This document shows, in pieces, positions 24,626-33,183 of a stretch of 64,000 nucleotides of DNA. A program made the translations under genes and the position numbers. The stretch is taken from positions 1 through 64,000 of the forward strand of contig DASXFC010000046.1 of the NCBI GenBank assembly GCA_036489775.1, in the 5' to 3' direction. The stretch comes from Bog-473 sp036489775 (GTDB lineage Bacteria > Actinomycetota > Acidimicrobiia > Acidimicrobiales > RAAP-2). The notes below the pieces were generated by a model. That model made no database searches. It was not told where the DNA came from and worked only from the letters and a program-made list of their open reading frames with translations. Within the stretch, counting starts at the first letter, position 1, and every line of letters begins with the position of its first letter.

Positions 24626-24700
24626 CGGACCTGACGGGATTTGAACCCGCGACCTCCGCCTTGACAGGGCGGCGTGCACTCCGAGCTGCACCACAGGTCC
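24626..24700 (-). tRNA. tRNA-Asp(GTC)
   Basis: A 75-nt cloverleaf: acceptor GGACCTG/CAGGTCC, D arm with GTGCAGCTCGGAGTGCAC, anticodon loop CTGTCAA with GTC, and T arm CGGGTTCAAATCCCG. Discriminator base is G, as expected for Asp. CCA is not encoded. Confidence 0.95.
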
Positions 24701-24817
24701 ATGTGCGGCGTACTACCGCGTTCGCGGAGTCGATGGAGTCCATCGGCCCGTTGAGCAGCCCTTCACACTAGTCCATGCCCGCCGGGCCTCCCATCGGGTG
24801 AAATTCCTACTCGCGGG

Positions 24818-25570
24818 CTACGGGATGGCAGCCCGGAGTGCGGAAACCCCGGACTCGAAGGTCGAGTACTTCTCCGGGCTCAAGGTGCGGCTGAGCGATC
24901 CGGCCATGACCTGGTCGGTCATCTCCTCGGCCAGCGTGTGCTTGACCATGATCGAGCTGCAGTCCGGGAACGGTTCGGACCAGCCGAAGAACTTGGCCTG
25001 CCCGGGTCCTTCGTTGGTCAGGATGGCCTCGAGCGGGGAGAGCCCCACGGCCGTGGTGGCCACCAGGTGCACCCCGCCGCGCCACTCTCGCAGCATCTGG
25101 ATCAATTGGGCGGCCCGGCCGGGGACCGACTCTTCCGGCGTGACGCTGCGCCAGCCGGCAAAGAGCGGGAGGCCCGAACCATCGAGCCCGGCCACCAACT
25201 CCTCGGTCACGGTGACGAACGGCTGGAGATCGGCCACCTCGGAGAGGTGCTGACGCCCCCAGCGGCCGTGCGCCTCGGCCATATGCCCGGCGGCGCCGGT
25301 GGCCCCGGCCACCGCAGCACCTTCCTCGAACATCGACTTGACCGCGTCCATGGCGAACCAGCCCATGGCCGCGTGCACCACGTCGGCGTTCACGTCACCG
25401 AGCATGCCGCCACGGCCGGCGAAGTAGAAGGCGAACGGGTTGGTGTAGCCCCACTCGGCCGCCCACCCGAAGACATCGGGGCTGAGGTAGATCGAGGTGC
25501 CCAGATCGTGGATGGGGACCGAGGTCGAACGGACCGCGGCCAGTGCCGTGGCCTGGTTATCAGTGGACAT
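24818..25570 (-). CDS. SCO6745-like protein of unknown function
   Basis: 250 residues, ATG 25570. An Ala-rich helical protein with the pattern of the actinobacterial SCO6745 group: YLSPDVFGWAAEWGYTNPF, FAGRGGMLGDVNADVVHAAM and a C-terminal VGLSPLEAILTNEGPGQAKF. Some members are annotated as having a helix-turn-helix-like fold; their role is unknown. There is no membrane segment or signal peptide. It is transcribed in line with the next three genes (25597-27735), but gaps of 26 and 79 bp leave the operon unproven. Confidence 0.6.
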   Translation of the reverse strand: MSTDNQATALAAVRSTSVPIHDLGTSIYLSPDVFGWAAEWGYTNPFAFYFAGRGGMLGDVNADVVHAAMGWFAMDAVKSMFEEGAAVAGATGAAGHMAEAHGRWGRQHLSEVADLQPFVTVTEELVAGLDGSGLPLFAGWRSVTPEESVPGRAAQLIQMLREWRGGVHLVATTAVGLSPLEAILTNEGPGQAKFFGWSEPFPDCSSIMVKHTLAEEMTDQVMAGSLSRTLSPEKYSTFESGVSALRAAIP

Positions 25571-25596
25571 GCGACCTCCCTGACGGATCAGTGCGT

Positions 25597-26118
25597 TTAG
25601 TTGACGGTCGTCGTGGAGGTGCGCAGGACGCGACGCATGCCCGGGATGGTGCCGACGACCGCTTCCATTAACTTGGCCAAGTCGGTGACCACGCCGTCGA
25701 GATGGCTGAAGCGCTCGTCGAGCGTTCCGACCACGCTGCTCAGCTCGGGTGAGAGATCCTGGAGGGTCTGGGTGGCTCGTGGCAGCTCGATAGCCAGATC
25801 GATGACCACTCCCGAAAGCCGCTCGGTCATCGAGCGCAAGGCCGCGGCCGAGTCGGACAAGGTGGGGAGAGAGCCATCGAGCATGCCAACGGTCTTCTCC
25901 AGCCCCGAGACGGCTCCGGAGATGCCCATGGCCGCCAAGTCGATGCCAGCGCCCGCCTTGGAGACGCCCCCTTCGATCCGGTCCAGCAGCACCATGAGGC
26001 GATCAAGTCGCTCCGCCAGGTCGTTGATGGCCTCAATGGCGGTCAGCGCTGAGCTGGGTAGGCGGAGGAGCGCACCCGGTAGGCGGAGGGCCGTCTCGAG
26101 CAACGAGGGGGATTCCAT
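25597..26118 (-). CDS. Hypothetical helical protein
   Basis: 173 residues, ATG 26118. Almost entirely amphipathic helix, with heptad-like runs such as INDLAERLDRLMVLLDRIEG and LSSVVGTLDERFSHLDGVV that suggest a coiled coil. The basic C-terminus is MRRVLRTSTTTVN. No enzyme motif or membrane span is seen. The composition recalls phasin-like or polymer-granule proteins, but I could not assign a family. It lies in line with the lipid-catabolism genes. Confidence 0.6.
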   Translation of the reverse strand: MESPSLLETALRLPGALLRLPSSALTAIEAINDLAERLDRLMVLLDRIEGGVSKAGAGIDLAAMGISGAVSGLEKTVGMLDGSLPTLSDSAAALRSMTERLSGVVIDLAIELPRATQTLQDLSPELSSVVGTLDERFSHLDGVVTDLAKLMEAVVGTIPGMRRVLRTSTTTVN

Positions 26119-26197
26119 GACTTGATCATGGGGCGGTCACGGTCATATGTCCAGTATGTGAGCCTTTTGTGACTCCAGAGGCCGGCTTCCGCTCCGG

Positions 26198-26890
26198 TCA
26201 GTCCGCTCCGAAGTCCTTCACGATGGCTTCGCGCACGGCGGTGATGGCAGGTTGGCGCGCCTTCAGTTTGGTGGACGCATGGACCTTGGGATCGAGTTCG
26301 GCCAGGTCGGCGGTCCAGGCCGCCACTGTGGTCTCAAGCTGGTCGGCCGGCACCACCGCGTCGAGCAGGCCGGCCTCGATGGCTTCGGTCGGGCTGAACA
26401 TCACCGCGTTAACCGCGGTGCGGTCGAAGGCCCGCACCGGCATGCGGTGCCGAGCCATCTCGATGGCGAACCAGGGCAGCGGCAGCCCGATGCGTGTTTC
26501 GTTCAGGCCGAGGCGGAAGGGGCCTTCGACGCCGATGCGGGCGTCGGCCGCCATGAGCAGGAAGGCGCCGGCTGGGTAACAGTGCCCGGTGCAGACGGTC
26601 AGCACCGGGGTCGGGAAGGTCAACACTCGTTCAGCCAGGAGCGCCCCCCGCTTGATCATCTCGCCCACCCTCTCGGGGTCGGTGCGGATGACCTTCAGAT
26701 CGAAGCCGGCTGAGAAGGTGCCCTTGCGGCCGCGCAGCGCCACGATGGCCTTGTCAGCCTCGGCCCGGTCGAAGGCCGCATCGAGCGCGGTGAGCATCTC
26801 GATGGAGAAGACGTTGGCCTTGCCATCGTCCATGGTGATGGTAGCGATTCGGCCATCGAGGGAGTAGGTCGTGAGCTCACGGTCTGCCAT
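26198..26890 (-). CDS. Crotonase-family protein (enoyl-CoA hydratase/isomerase)
   Basis: 230 residues from ATG 26890. The crotonase fold is seen as ITMDDGKANVFSIEML, LRGRKGTFSAGFDLKVIRTD (CoA/oxyanion loop with AGFD) and TGHCYPAGAFLLMAADARIG (second oxyanion Gly). The catalytic Glu pair of enoyl-CoA hydratases is not obvious: the region after AGAFLLMAADARI reads GLNETRIGLPLPWF, so isomerase or another crotonase chemistry is possible. It is the last gene of the TetR-divergent operon, 14 bp after the SDR. Confidence 0.85.
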   Translation of the reverse strand: MADRELTTYSLDGRIATITMDDGKANVFSIEMLTALDAAFDRAEADKAIVALRGRKGTFSAGFDLKVIRTDPERVGEMIKRGALLAERVLTFPTPVLTVCTGHCYPAGAFLLMAADARIGVEGPFRLGLNETRIGLPLPWFAIEMARHRMPVRAFDRTAVNAVMFSPTEAIEAGLLDAVVPADQLETTVAAWTADLAELDPKVHASTKLKARQPAITAVREAIVKDFGAD

Positions 26891-26904
26891 AGCCCGCAAT
26901 CTAT

Positions 26905-27735
26905 CTACCGGATGAAGCGAGCTCCCTTGGAGAGTGCGTTCTGGTACAGCCCTCCAGGTAGGCGTGAGATCAGATCGATCACCTTGGCATCGGGGCCGAT
27001 GAGGGCCCGGCGACGATTGTGCTGCATCGCGGCGACGATCTGCCGGGCAGCCTTTTCTGGGCTGGTGATAAAGGCTCGCTCGAAATCCTTGATGGCCTTC
27101 TCCGGATCGCCGGCGATCTCGGTCACGCTCGGGTCCATGCGGGCGTTCTTGGCGATGTTGGTCTTGATGCCGCCGGGATGGATGGTGGTGGCCGACACTG
27201 GAGCGCCCTCGATCTCGAGCTCCATGCGCAGGGCATCGGTGAAGCCACGCACGGCGAACTTGGCCGCGTTGTAGGCCGATTGCGAGGGCACGCTGATCAG
27301 GCCGAAGACACTGGAGAGGTTGACGATATGACCTTCGCCCGACTCCTTGAGGTGGGGGAGGAAGGACTTGGTGCCGTAGACCACGCCCCAGAAATTGATG
27401 TTCATGAGCCACTCGAAGTCCTCGTAGGACATTGCCTCGATGGTGGCCCCCAGAGCCACGCCGGCGTTGTTGATGATGACGTTGACCTTGCCGTGGTCGG
27501 CCACCGCCTGGTCGGCCCAGGCGTACATCGCTTCGCGTTGGGCGACGTCGAGTCGCTGCGAGGTGACCTTGATGCCCCGTCCCTCACACTGGCCGACCGT
27601 TTCGGCCAGGCCCTCCTCATTGATGTCGGAGAGGGCCAGGTGGGCTCCCTTCTTGCTGAGGTTGTTGGCCAGGGCCCGACCGATGCCTGAGCCGGCGCCG
27701 GTAATGGCGACGACCCTCCCGCTGAAGTCCTTCAT
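26905..27735 (-). CDS. SDR-family oxidoreductase
   Basis: 276 residues, ATG 27735. A classical SDR: TGAGSGIGRALANNLSKKG, then LSDINEEGL (Asp after beta-2, NAD preference), IINNAGVALGATIE, LSSVFGLISVPSQ (Ser) and AYNAAKFAVRG (Tyr/Lys). The long C-terminal segment (PEKAARQIVAAMQHNRRRAL to the end) is typical of the SDRs found beside Baeyer-Villiger monooxygenases in actinobacteria. It lies 17 bp after the monooxygenase in the operon and probably interconverts alcohol and ketone forms of its substrate. Confidence 0.9.
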   Translation of the reverse strand: MKDFSGRVVAITGAGSGIGRALANNLSKKGAHLALSDINEEGLAETVGQCEGRGIKVTSQRLDVAQREAMYAWADQAVADHGKVNVIINNAGVALGATIEAMSYEDFEWLMNINFWGVVYGTKSFLPHLKESGEGHIVNLSSVFGLISVPSQSAYNAAKFAVRGFTDALRMELEIEGAPVSATTIHPGGIKTNIAKNARMDPSVTEIAGDPEKAIKDFERAFITSPEKAARQIVAAMQHNRRRALIGPDAKVIDLISRLPGGLYQNALSKGARFIR

Positions 27736-27752
27736 CTCCGCCTCTGCTCTTT

Positions 27753-29258
27753 CTAGGAGGCCGTCGCCATGCTGGCTTCGACTGGTTGCTTGGGGTTGGT
27801 GAACTGCATGAAGGGATCGATGACGTCGCTCCTCTTCAGGGCCCGGTAGTCACGCAGGTAGCTCTGATACACGTGCCAGGGATACGCCTCACCCTGCTTG
27901 GGCAGCAGGTGGGCCGAGCGCTGGATGTAACCGGACTGGAGCCCGAGCAGCGATTCGGTGACTGGGGTGTGGTTGGTGTTGCGCGGCGTGCACTGGCGTG
28001 CACCGGTCTCATGCAGGTGGTTGAGAACTCTGCACACGTAGGCACAGGTCAGATCGCACTTGAGCGTCCAGGACGCGTTCGTGTAGCCGATGGCGAAGGC
28101 CAGGTTGGGTACGCCTTCGAGCATCATGCCTTTGTAGGTGAGCCGGGTGGACTGATCCACCTTCTCCCCATCGATGGTGAGCGCGACGCCGCCCATGAAG
28201 AGCAACTGGAGGCCGGTGGCCGTGATGATGACGTCGGCCTCGAGCTCTCGGCCCGACTGCAGCCGGATCCCCTTCTCGGTGAAGGTATCGATGTGATCGG
28301 TGACCACGTCGGCCTTACCCGCTTTGATGGCCTTGAACAGGTCCCCGTCGGGCACCATGCAGACCCGCTGGTCCCACGGGTTGTAGCTAGGCGTGAAGTG
28401 AGTAGCGACGTCGTAGCCCTTGGGCAGCTGGGCTGAGACCCCCTTGATCATGAGGCGCTTGACCAACTTCGGCTGGCGCTGGCTGATTTGGTAGAAGGCC
28501 TGCGTGGCTAGGGCATAGAACCACCGGATGGCCGCGGCGGCCCGCTTCTCGGGCAGCACCTTGTGCAGGAGCCCGGGCAGCGGGTTCTTGGCCGGTACCG
28601 ACCCGATGTAGGTCGGTGAGCGCTGCAGCATCGTGACGTGGTCACTCAGCTCGGCCAGTGACGGGATGAGGGTCACCGCGGTGGCACCACTGCCGATAAC
28701 CACGACGCGCTTCCCGCTGAAGTCCAAGTCGTTGGGCCAGGCCTGCGGGTGGATGATCGGGCCACTGAAGCGGTCCATACCGGCGAAGTCGGGCAGGTAG
28801 CCCTGGTCGTAACGGTAGTAGCCAGTGCAGGAAAAGACGAAGCCGGCGGTCAACTCGACCTTCTCGCCGGTGTCGCTCCGCTCGGCGGTGACCCGCCAGC
28901 AGGCGTCAGCGCTGGACCAATCGGCACCGGTCACCTTGTGGCCGTAGCGGATCTGGTCTTCGACGCCCTCTTCTTTGGCCGTGTCCTTTATGTATTGCAG
29001 GATGTCGGCTCCGTCGGCGATGGCTTTCTCCCCGTCCCAGGGCCGGAAGGTGAAGCCGAGGGTGTACATATCCGAGTCCGAGCGGATGCCCGGGTACTTG
29101 AACAGGTCCCAGGTCCCGCCCATGGCGTCCCTGGCTTCGAGGATGGCGTAGCTGGCCCAGGGACACTCGCGCTCGAGATACGAGCCGGCGCCGACGCCCG
29201 AGAGGCCGGCTCCTATGATCAGCACGTCGAAGTGCTTGGTGGTCACGTCGGTCGTCAT
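27753..29258 (-). CDS. FAD-dependent Baeyer-Villiger-type monooxygenase, EthA-like
   Basis: 501 residues, ATG 29258. Two Rossmann motifs are seen: DVLIIGAGLSGVGAGSYLER at the N-terminus for FAD and VVVIGSGATAVTLIPSLAEL near residue 188 for NADPH. The Baeyer-Villiger fingerprint F-x-G-x3-H-x3-W-P is present as FSGPIIHPQAWPND. ARDAMGGTWDLFKYPGIRSD matches the EthA/MymA branch. It inserts oxygen beside a ketone to make an ester, or oxidises thioethers. Its ATG shares one base with the stop of the upstream hydrolase gene. The operon context suggests ketone or fatty-acid-derivative breakdown. Confidence 0.92.
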   Translation of the reverse strand: MTTDVTTKHFDVLIIGAGLSGVGAGSYLERECPWASYAILEARDAMGGTWDLFKYPGIRSDSDMYTLGFTFRPWDGEKAIADGADILQYIKDTAKEEGVEDQIRYGHKVTGADWSSADACWRVTAERSDTGEKVELTAGFVFSCTGYYRYDQGYLPDFAGMDRFSGPIIHPQAWPNDLDFSGKRVVVIGSGATAVTLIPSLAELSDHVTMLQRSPTYIGSVPAKNPLPGLLHKVLPEKRAAAAIRWFYALATQAFYQISQRQPKLVKRLMIKGVSAQLPKGYDVATHFTPSYNPWDQRVCMVPDGDLFKAIKAGKADVVTDHIDTFTEKGIRLQSGRELEADVIITATGLQLLFMGGVALTIDGEKVDQSTRLTYKGMMLEGVPNLAFAIGYTNASWTLKCDLTCAYVCRVLNHLHETGARQCTPRNTNHTPVTESLLGLQSGYIQRSAHLLPKQGEAYPWHVYQSYLRDYRALKRSDVIDPFMQFTNPKQPVEASMATAS

Positions 29259-30136
29259 CAGGCCGCCGCCGATCCCATGAGCTTGTCGTTGAGGGTTCCG
29301 TGCGCGCCGAAGAGCGTCTCGCGCCAGCGCTCGACCAGCTCATTGGTGTCGCTGTCGTCGGGATGGAAGTCAGGCCGGTTGTAGTCGCGCAGCTGGATCC
29401 AGAGTTCCTTGCGCATGACCGGAGACGCCTTGAAGCGCTTCCAGCTCTTGCGCAAGTTGCCCGGCTTGTAGGTGGCCTTGTCACGCAGCAGCGAGAAAAG
29501 CACGGCGATCCCCATGCCCCCGACGAACCCGTAGCGGAAGAAGTTCATGGTCCAGACCCGCAGACGCTCGCTGCCTCCCATGGCCTTGTAGACGTCGAAG
29601 GCCACGGCCTTGTGTTCGGACTCCTCGAGGGCGTGCCAGACGAAGAGGTCGCGCACCGCTTCGGCGCCGAAGAGGTCACGGACCTCCTCGCTGGTCAGTA
29701 CCAGCTCGGCCAGAGTGGCCGTGAAGTGTTCGAGGGCGGCGGTGGCCGCCAGGTTGGCGATGGGCGGGGCCAGCCGCTCGCGCAGGGTCAGTCCTCGCTT
29801 GGTCAGGCGCTCGTAGAGCTTGGTCGGATACCCCAGCTCGGCCAGCCGATCGTTGAAGACCCGGTGCTCTCGTCCGTGCACAGCCTCCTGGCCGATGAAG
29901 CCGGCCACTTGGCGCTTGAGGGCGGGGTCGGTGATCTGGTCGCGGTAGTGGCGCACCGAGCGGACGAAATAGTCCTCGCCGTCGGGGAAGACCGACGAGA
30001 GGGCCGCCGTCAGGTGGCCGGCAATGAGGTCTTCGTCCTGGGCGAAGTGCCGGGGGAGCACCTGCATCGACTCTTCGAAGTCCATGCGGCGGGTGGGGAC
30101 CTTGCGTTCGGGGTTGCTGGTCTGCGTGATCGTCAT
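29258..30136 (-). CDS. Predicted metal-dependent hydrolase (PF10118 type)
   Basis: 292 residues, ATG 30136. Helical protein with a ferritin-like set of metal ligands: FIGQEAVHGREHRVFND and FVWHALEESEHKAVAFDVY, plus ALEHFTATLAE between them. This matches the family annotated as predicted metal-dependent hydrolase, which commonly sits beside EthA-like monooxygenases and SDRs. It is the first gene of the four-gene operon running to 26198, and diverges from the TetR regulator over 120 bp containing a perfect inverted repeat. Confidence 0.88.
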   Translation of the reverse strand: MTITQTSNPERKVPTRRMDFEESMQVLPRHFAQDEDLIAGHLTAALSSVFPDGEDYFVRSVRHYRDQITDPALKRQVAGFIGQEAVHGREHRVFNDRLAELGYPTKLYERLTKRGLTLRERLAPPIANLAATAALEHFTATLAELVLTSEEVRDLFGAEAVRDLFVWHALEESEHKAVAFDVYKAMGGSERLRVWTMNFFRYGFVGGMGIAVLFSLLRDKATYKPGNLRKSWKRFKASPVMRKELWIQLRDYNRPDFHPDDSDTNELVERWRETLFGAHGTLNDKLMGSAAA

Positions 30137-30177
30137 TTTGGTGACACCTCCGTGCGGTCTCCGGTCATAGTAGAATA

Positions 30178-30196
30178 TTTGAGAGATTTTCTCAAA
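30178..30196. promoter_or_regulatory. Candidate TetR operator, perfect 7-5-7 inverted repeat
   Basis: TTTGAGA (30178-30184) and TCTCAAA (30190-30196) are exact complements around GATTT. The site lies in an A+T-rich promoter stretch between the divergent hydrolase/monooxygenase operon and the TetR gene. That is where a TetR dimer would control both. Confidence 0.6.
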
Positions 30197-30256
30197 CCCT
30201 TTTTTCCTGATATATTAAGGGGGGTCGCCATCGGAGGCGGCCGAGCGGGGACGAAG

Positions 30257-30853
30257 ATGGATGAGCAGCACGGCACGGAGACCAAAGGGGCCCTGACCAG
30301 GCGCTCGATCCTGGCCGCTGCCATCGAGCGCTTCGGCCGGGAGGGTTACCGTTCCACTTCGGTGGCCGATATTGCCCGGGACGCTTCAGTGAGCGGATCG
30401 GTGGCGTACGCCTACTTCGACAACAAGGAAGCCTTGTTCTTGGCCGCCGTCGACGAGGATGCGGCCGGGGTCATCCATGAGGGCTTGGCCAGCATCGAGC
30501 AGGATCCCAACCCGCGCCACTGGCGCCAGACCCTCATCTTCACGCTGGTCGGCGCAGTGGAACGTCACCCCCTGGCCCGGCGCCTGCTGGCCGGCCTCGA
30601 GCCCGACGTGACCGTTCGCGTTCTCGAGATCCCGGCCCTGGCCGAGCTGCGCAAAGCCTGCGCGGAGCGGCTGAGGACCGAACAGGCAGCCGGCACCGTT
30701 CGGCCCGACATCGACGCCGCTTCGATCGGCAACGGGGTGGTTTCCCTGCTGCTCTCCATGCTGATGTCGGTGGTCCAGTTGGGCAGCGAGTCGGCTGTGG
30801 TCTACGCCGCCGACGTGGCCGCTGTTTTCGAAGCCGCCCTCACCACCCCCTAA
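30257..30853 (+). CDS. TetR-family transcriptional regulator
   Basis: 198 residues, ATG 30257. The N-terminal helix-turn-helix domain is intact: RRSILAAAIERFGREGYRST, VADIARDASVSGSVAYAYF and DNKEALFLAAVDEDA. The C-terminal ligand domain is variable, as usual. It is divergent to the hydrolase/monooxygenase/SDR/crotonase operon and probably represses it via the repeat at 30178-30196, with a lipid-like ligand as inducer (inference). Confidence 0.92.
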   Translation: MDEQHGTETKGALTRRSILAAAIERFGREGYRSTSVADIARDASVSGSVAYAYFDNKEALFLAAVDEDAAGVIHEGLASIEQDPNPRHWRQTLIFTLVGAVERHPLARRLLAGLEPDVTVRVLEIPALAELRKACAERLRTEQAAGTVRPDIDAASIGNGVVSLLLSMLMSVVQLGSESAVVYAADVAAVFEAALTTP

Positions 30854-30915
30854 GTAAGTCCCATTCGGCCCGTCTGGGGCCCTTCCGCCGTGGCCGTCCG
30901 CCGCGCCCGAAATCT

Positions 30916-30929
30916 TAACGTTGACGTTA
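30916..30929. promoter_or_regulatory. Candidate MerR-family operator upstream of the MFS-MerR operon
   Basis: TAACGT (30916-30921) and ACGTTA (30924-30929) form a near-continuous perfect palindrome with a TG centre, 11 bp before the MFS start. TTGACGTTAACGT-like elements are typical for actinobacterial MerR regulators. The only MerR gene nearby is the second gene of this operon, so autogenous control is the simplest reading. Confidence 0.6.
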
Positions 30930-30939
30930 TAGTCAGGAT

Positions 30940-32676
30940 ATGGACGTGAACGGCCGGGAGAAGTGGATCGTCCTGTCGACCGTGACCCTCGGGACGTTGA
31001 TGGTCTTCATCAACCAGTCAATCGTTCTCATCTCCCTGCCCGACATCTTCCGGGGCATCAACCTCAACCCGCTCACGGCGTCTAACACGGGTTACCTGCT
31101 TTGGATGCTTTTGGGGTTCATGGTGGTGCTGGCCGTGCTGGTGGTCACTTTGGGCCGGGTGGGCGACATCTTCGGGCGGGTCCGCATCTTCAACCTGGGC
31201 TTCGCTGTCTTCACCGTGTTCTCAGTACTGCTCTCGATGACCTGGCTGCACGGGAGCGATGGAGCGCTCTGGCTTATCGGCATGCGGGTCGGGCAGGGTG
31301 TCGGCGGCGCCATGCTGTTCGCCAACTCGTCCGCCATCATCACGGACTCGTTCCCGGCCAACAAGCGCGGCCTGGGACTTGGCATCAACAACGTGGCGGC
31401 CATCTCGGGCTCGTTCATCGGGCTGGTGCTTGGTGGTCTCCTCGCTCCGGTGCAGTGGCACCTGGTCTTTCTGATCTCCATTCCCTTCGGGATCGCCGGC
31501 ACCATCTACGCCTACGTGAAGCTCGAGGACCACGGCGTGCGGGCCGAGGCGAAGATCGACTGGATCGGCAACCTCACCTTCGCCCTCGGGCTGATCCTGA
31601 TCCTCGTGGGCATCACCTACGGCTTGCTGCCCTACGGCGGGCACACCATGGGCTGGACCAGTCCGGTGGTGCTGACCGAGATCTTGGGCGGTGTGGCCGT
31701 GCTGATCGGCTTCGGGTACATCGAGACGCGGGTGTCGCACCCGATGTTCCGACTCTCCCTATTCCGCATTCGGGCCTTCAGCGCCGGCAACGCGGCGAGC
31801 TTCTTGGCCTCGCTCAGCCGCGGTGGCCTGATGTTCATGCTCATCATCTGGCTGCAGGGCATCTGGTTGCCGCTGCACGGCTACAGCTTCACGTCCACCC
31901 CGCTGTGGGCCGGCATCTACATGATCCCCTTGACCGTCGGGTTCCTGGCCTCGGGTCCGTTGAGTGGCGTCCTGGCCGACCGCTACGGCGCCCGCCCCTT
32001 CGCCACCGGTGGCCTCCTGATCGTGGCCGCCAGTTTCGTGCTCCTCCTCACGCTGCCGGTGAACTTCTCCTACTGGGGCTTTGCCGCGCTCATCTTCTTC
32101 AACTCGATCGGCATGGGCATGTTCATCGCCCCCAACCAGACCGGGATCATGAACAGCCTGCCTGCCAACCAACGAGGCGCCGGCGCCGGCATGGCCGGGA
32201 CCTTCAACTCGTCGGCTCAGGTGCTCTCCATCGGCATTTTCTTCACGCTGATGATTCTGGGCCTGGCCTCGGCCCTTCCCTCGGCACTGTTCCACGGCTT
32301 GACGGCGGAGGGCGTGAGCCGGGCCACCGCGCTCCGGGTGTCGCACCTCCCTCCCGTCGGCAGCCTCTTTGCCGCCTTCCTGGGATACAACCCGATGCAG
32401 GTCCTGCTGGGGTCGAGCACGCTTTCGCACCTGCCACCGGCCACCGCGCACTACCTGACCAGCCGGAGCTTCTTCCCGCACCTGATCGCGACGCCCTTCT
32501 CTAAGGGGCTGACAGAAGCCTTTGCCTTTGCGGCCGGGGTCTGCGTGATAGGCGCAGTGGCTTCGCTCCTACGCGGTGGCAAGTACCACCACGAGGATGA
32601 GGAGCCCGGTTCAGTCGTGGAGCCGGTGCCGGTGCAGGAAGCAATTGCCGAGACCAAACCACTCCTGGTGGACTGA
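30940..32676 (+). CDS. MFS transporter, DHA2-like, with divergent TM1
   Basis: 578 residues, ATG 30940. About 14 hydrophobic segments; motif A appears as VTLGRVGDIFGRVRIFNLG. The TM1 signature usually LDxTIVNVALP reads VFINQSIVLISLPDIFRG here: the acidic residue important for drug/proton coupling in many relatives is Asn. An extra extracytoplasmic segment (ATALRVSHLPPVGSL to FFPHLIATPF) near the C-terminus and an acidic cytoplasmic tail lengthen it. It is coupled to a MerR regulator three bases downstream. Substrate is unknown; the changed TM1 suggests different coupling or cargo from classical drug pumps. Confidence 0.87.
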   Translation: MDVNGREKWIVLSTVTLGTLMVFINQSIVLISLPDIFRGINLNPLTASNTGYLLWMLLGFMVVLAVLVVTLGRVGDIFGRVRIFNLGFAVFTVFSVLLSMTWLHGSDGALWLIGMRVGQGVGGAMLFANSSAIITDSFPANKRGLGLGINNVAAISGSFIGLVLGGLLAPVQWHLVFLISIPFGIAGTIYAYVKLEDHGVRAEAKIDWIGNLTFALGLILILVGITYGLLPYGGHTMGWTSPVVLTEILGGVAVLIGFGYIETRVSHPMFRLSLFRIRAFSAGNAASFLASLSRGGLMFMLIIWLQGIWLPLHGYSFTSTPLWAGIYMIPLTVGFLASGPLSGVLADRYGARPFATGGLLIVAASFVLLLTLPVNFSYWGFAALIFFNSIGMGMFIAPNQTGIMNSLPANQRGAGAGMAGTFNSSAQVLSIGIFFTLMILGLASALPSALFHGLTAEGVSRATALRVSHLPPVGSLFAAFLGYNPMQVLLGSSTLSHLPPATAHYLTSRSFFPHLIATPFSKGLTEAFAFAAGVCVIGAVASLLRGGKYHHEDEEPGSVVEPVPVQEAIAETKPLLVD

Positions 32677-32679
32677 ACC

Positions 32680-33183
32680 GTGACCTCGGACAGCGACGTG
32701 TCCAATCCGGAGGCCGACTCGCAATCGGCCGAGGAGGAGACCGGTATCCGCATCAGTGACGCCGCCACCCGGGCCGGCGTGTCCGCCCGCACGCTTCGCT
32801 ACTACGAAGAGCTCGGGTTGCTGGCACCTTCGCTGTATACGCCCGGGGGTGAGCGGCGTTACACCACCGACGATCTGGTTCAGCTCGACCGCATTCTCGA
32901 ACTGCGCGACGTGCTGGGCATGAACCTCGATGAGATAAGTGGGTTCCTGGCTCTCGAGACCCGTCTGGACGAACTGCGCACCAGTTATCAAGCCCGTAAG
33001 GGACAGACCTCAGCTCGGGCTCGATCCGAGCAGCGGTCGACTCTGCGCGAAGCCTTGGAGCTGAACGAAACGCTGGCCGAACAGCTGACGGCCAAGCTGG
33101 CGCGGATGGACGCCTTTCGGGCTGACCTCATCGCCGCCGCTGAGCGGTGCCGCCGACGCCTCGAAGAACTCGGAGACGGCTAA
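32680..33183 (+). CDS. MerR-family transcriptional regulator
   Basis: 167 residues, GTG 32680, three bases after the MFS stop. The MerR DNA-binding region is IRISDAATRAGVSARTLRYY followed by EELGLLAPSLYTPGGERRYT. A coiled-coil helix follows (LDRILELRDVLGMNLDEISG) and a long C-terminal helix. No metal-binding cysteines are present, so it is of the drug- or stress-sensing type. As second gene of the operon it probably controls its own promoter through the palindrome at 30916-30929. Confidence 0.92.
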   Translation: MTSDSDVSNPEADSQSAEEETGIRISDAATRAGVSARTLRYYEELGLLAPSLYTPGGERRYTTDDLVQLDRILELRDVLGMNLDEISGFLALETRLDELRTSYQARKGQTSARARSEQRSTLREALELNETLAEQLTAKLARMDAFRADLIAAAERCRRRLEELGDG

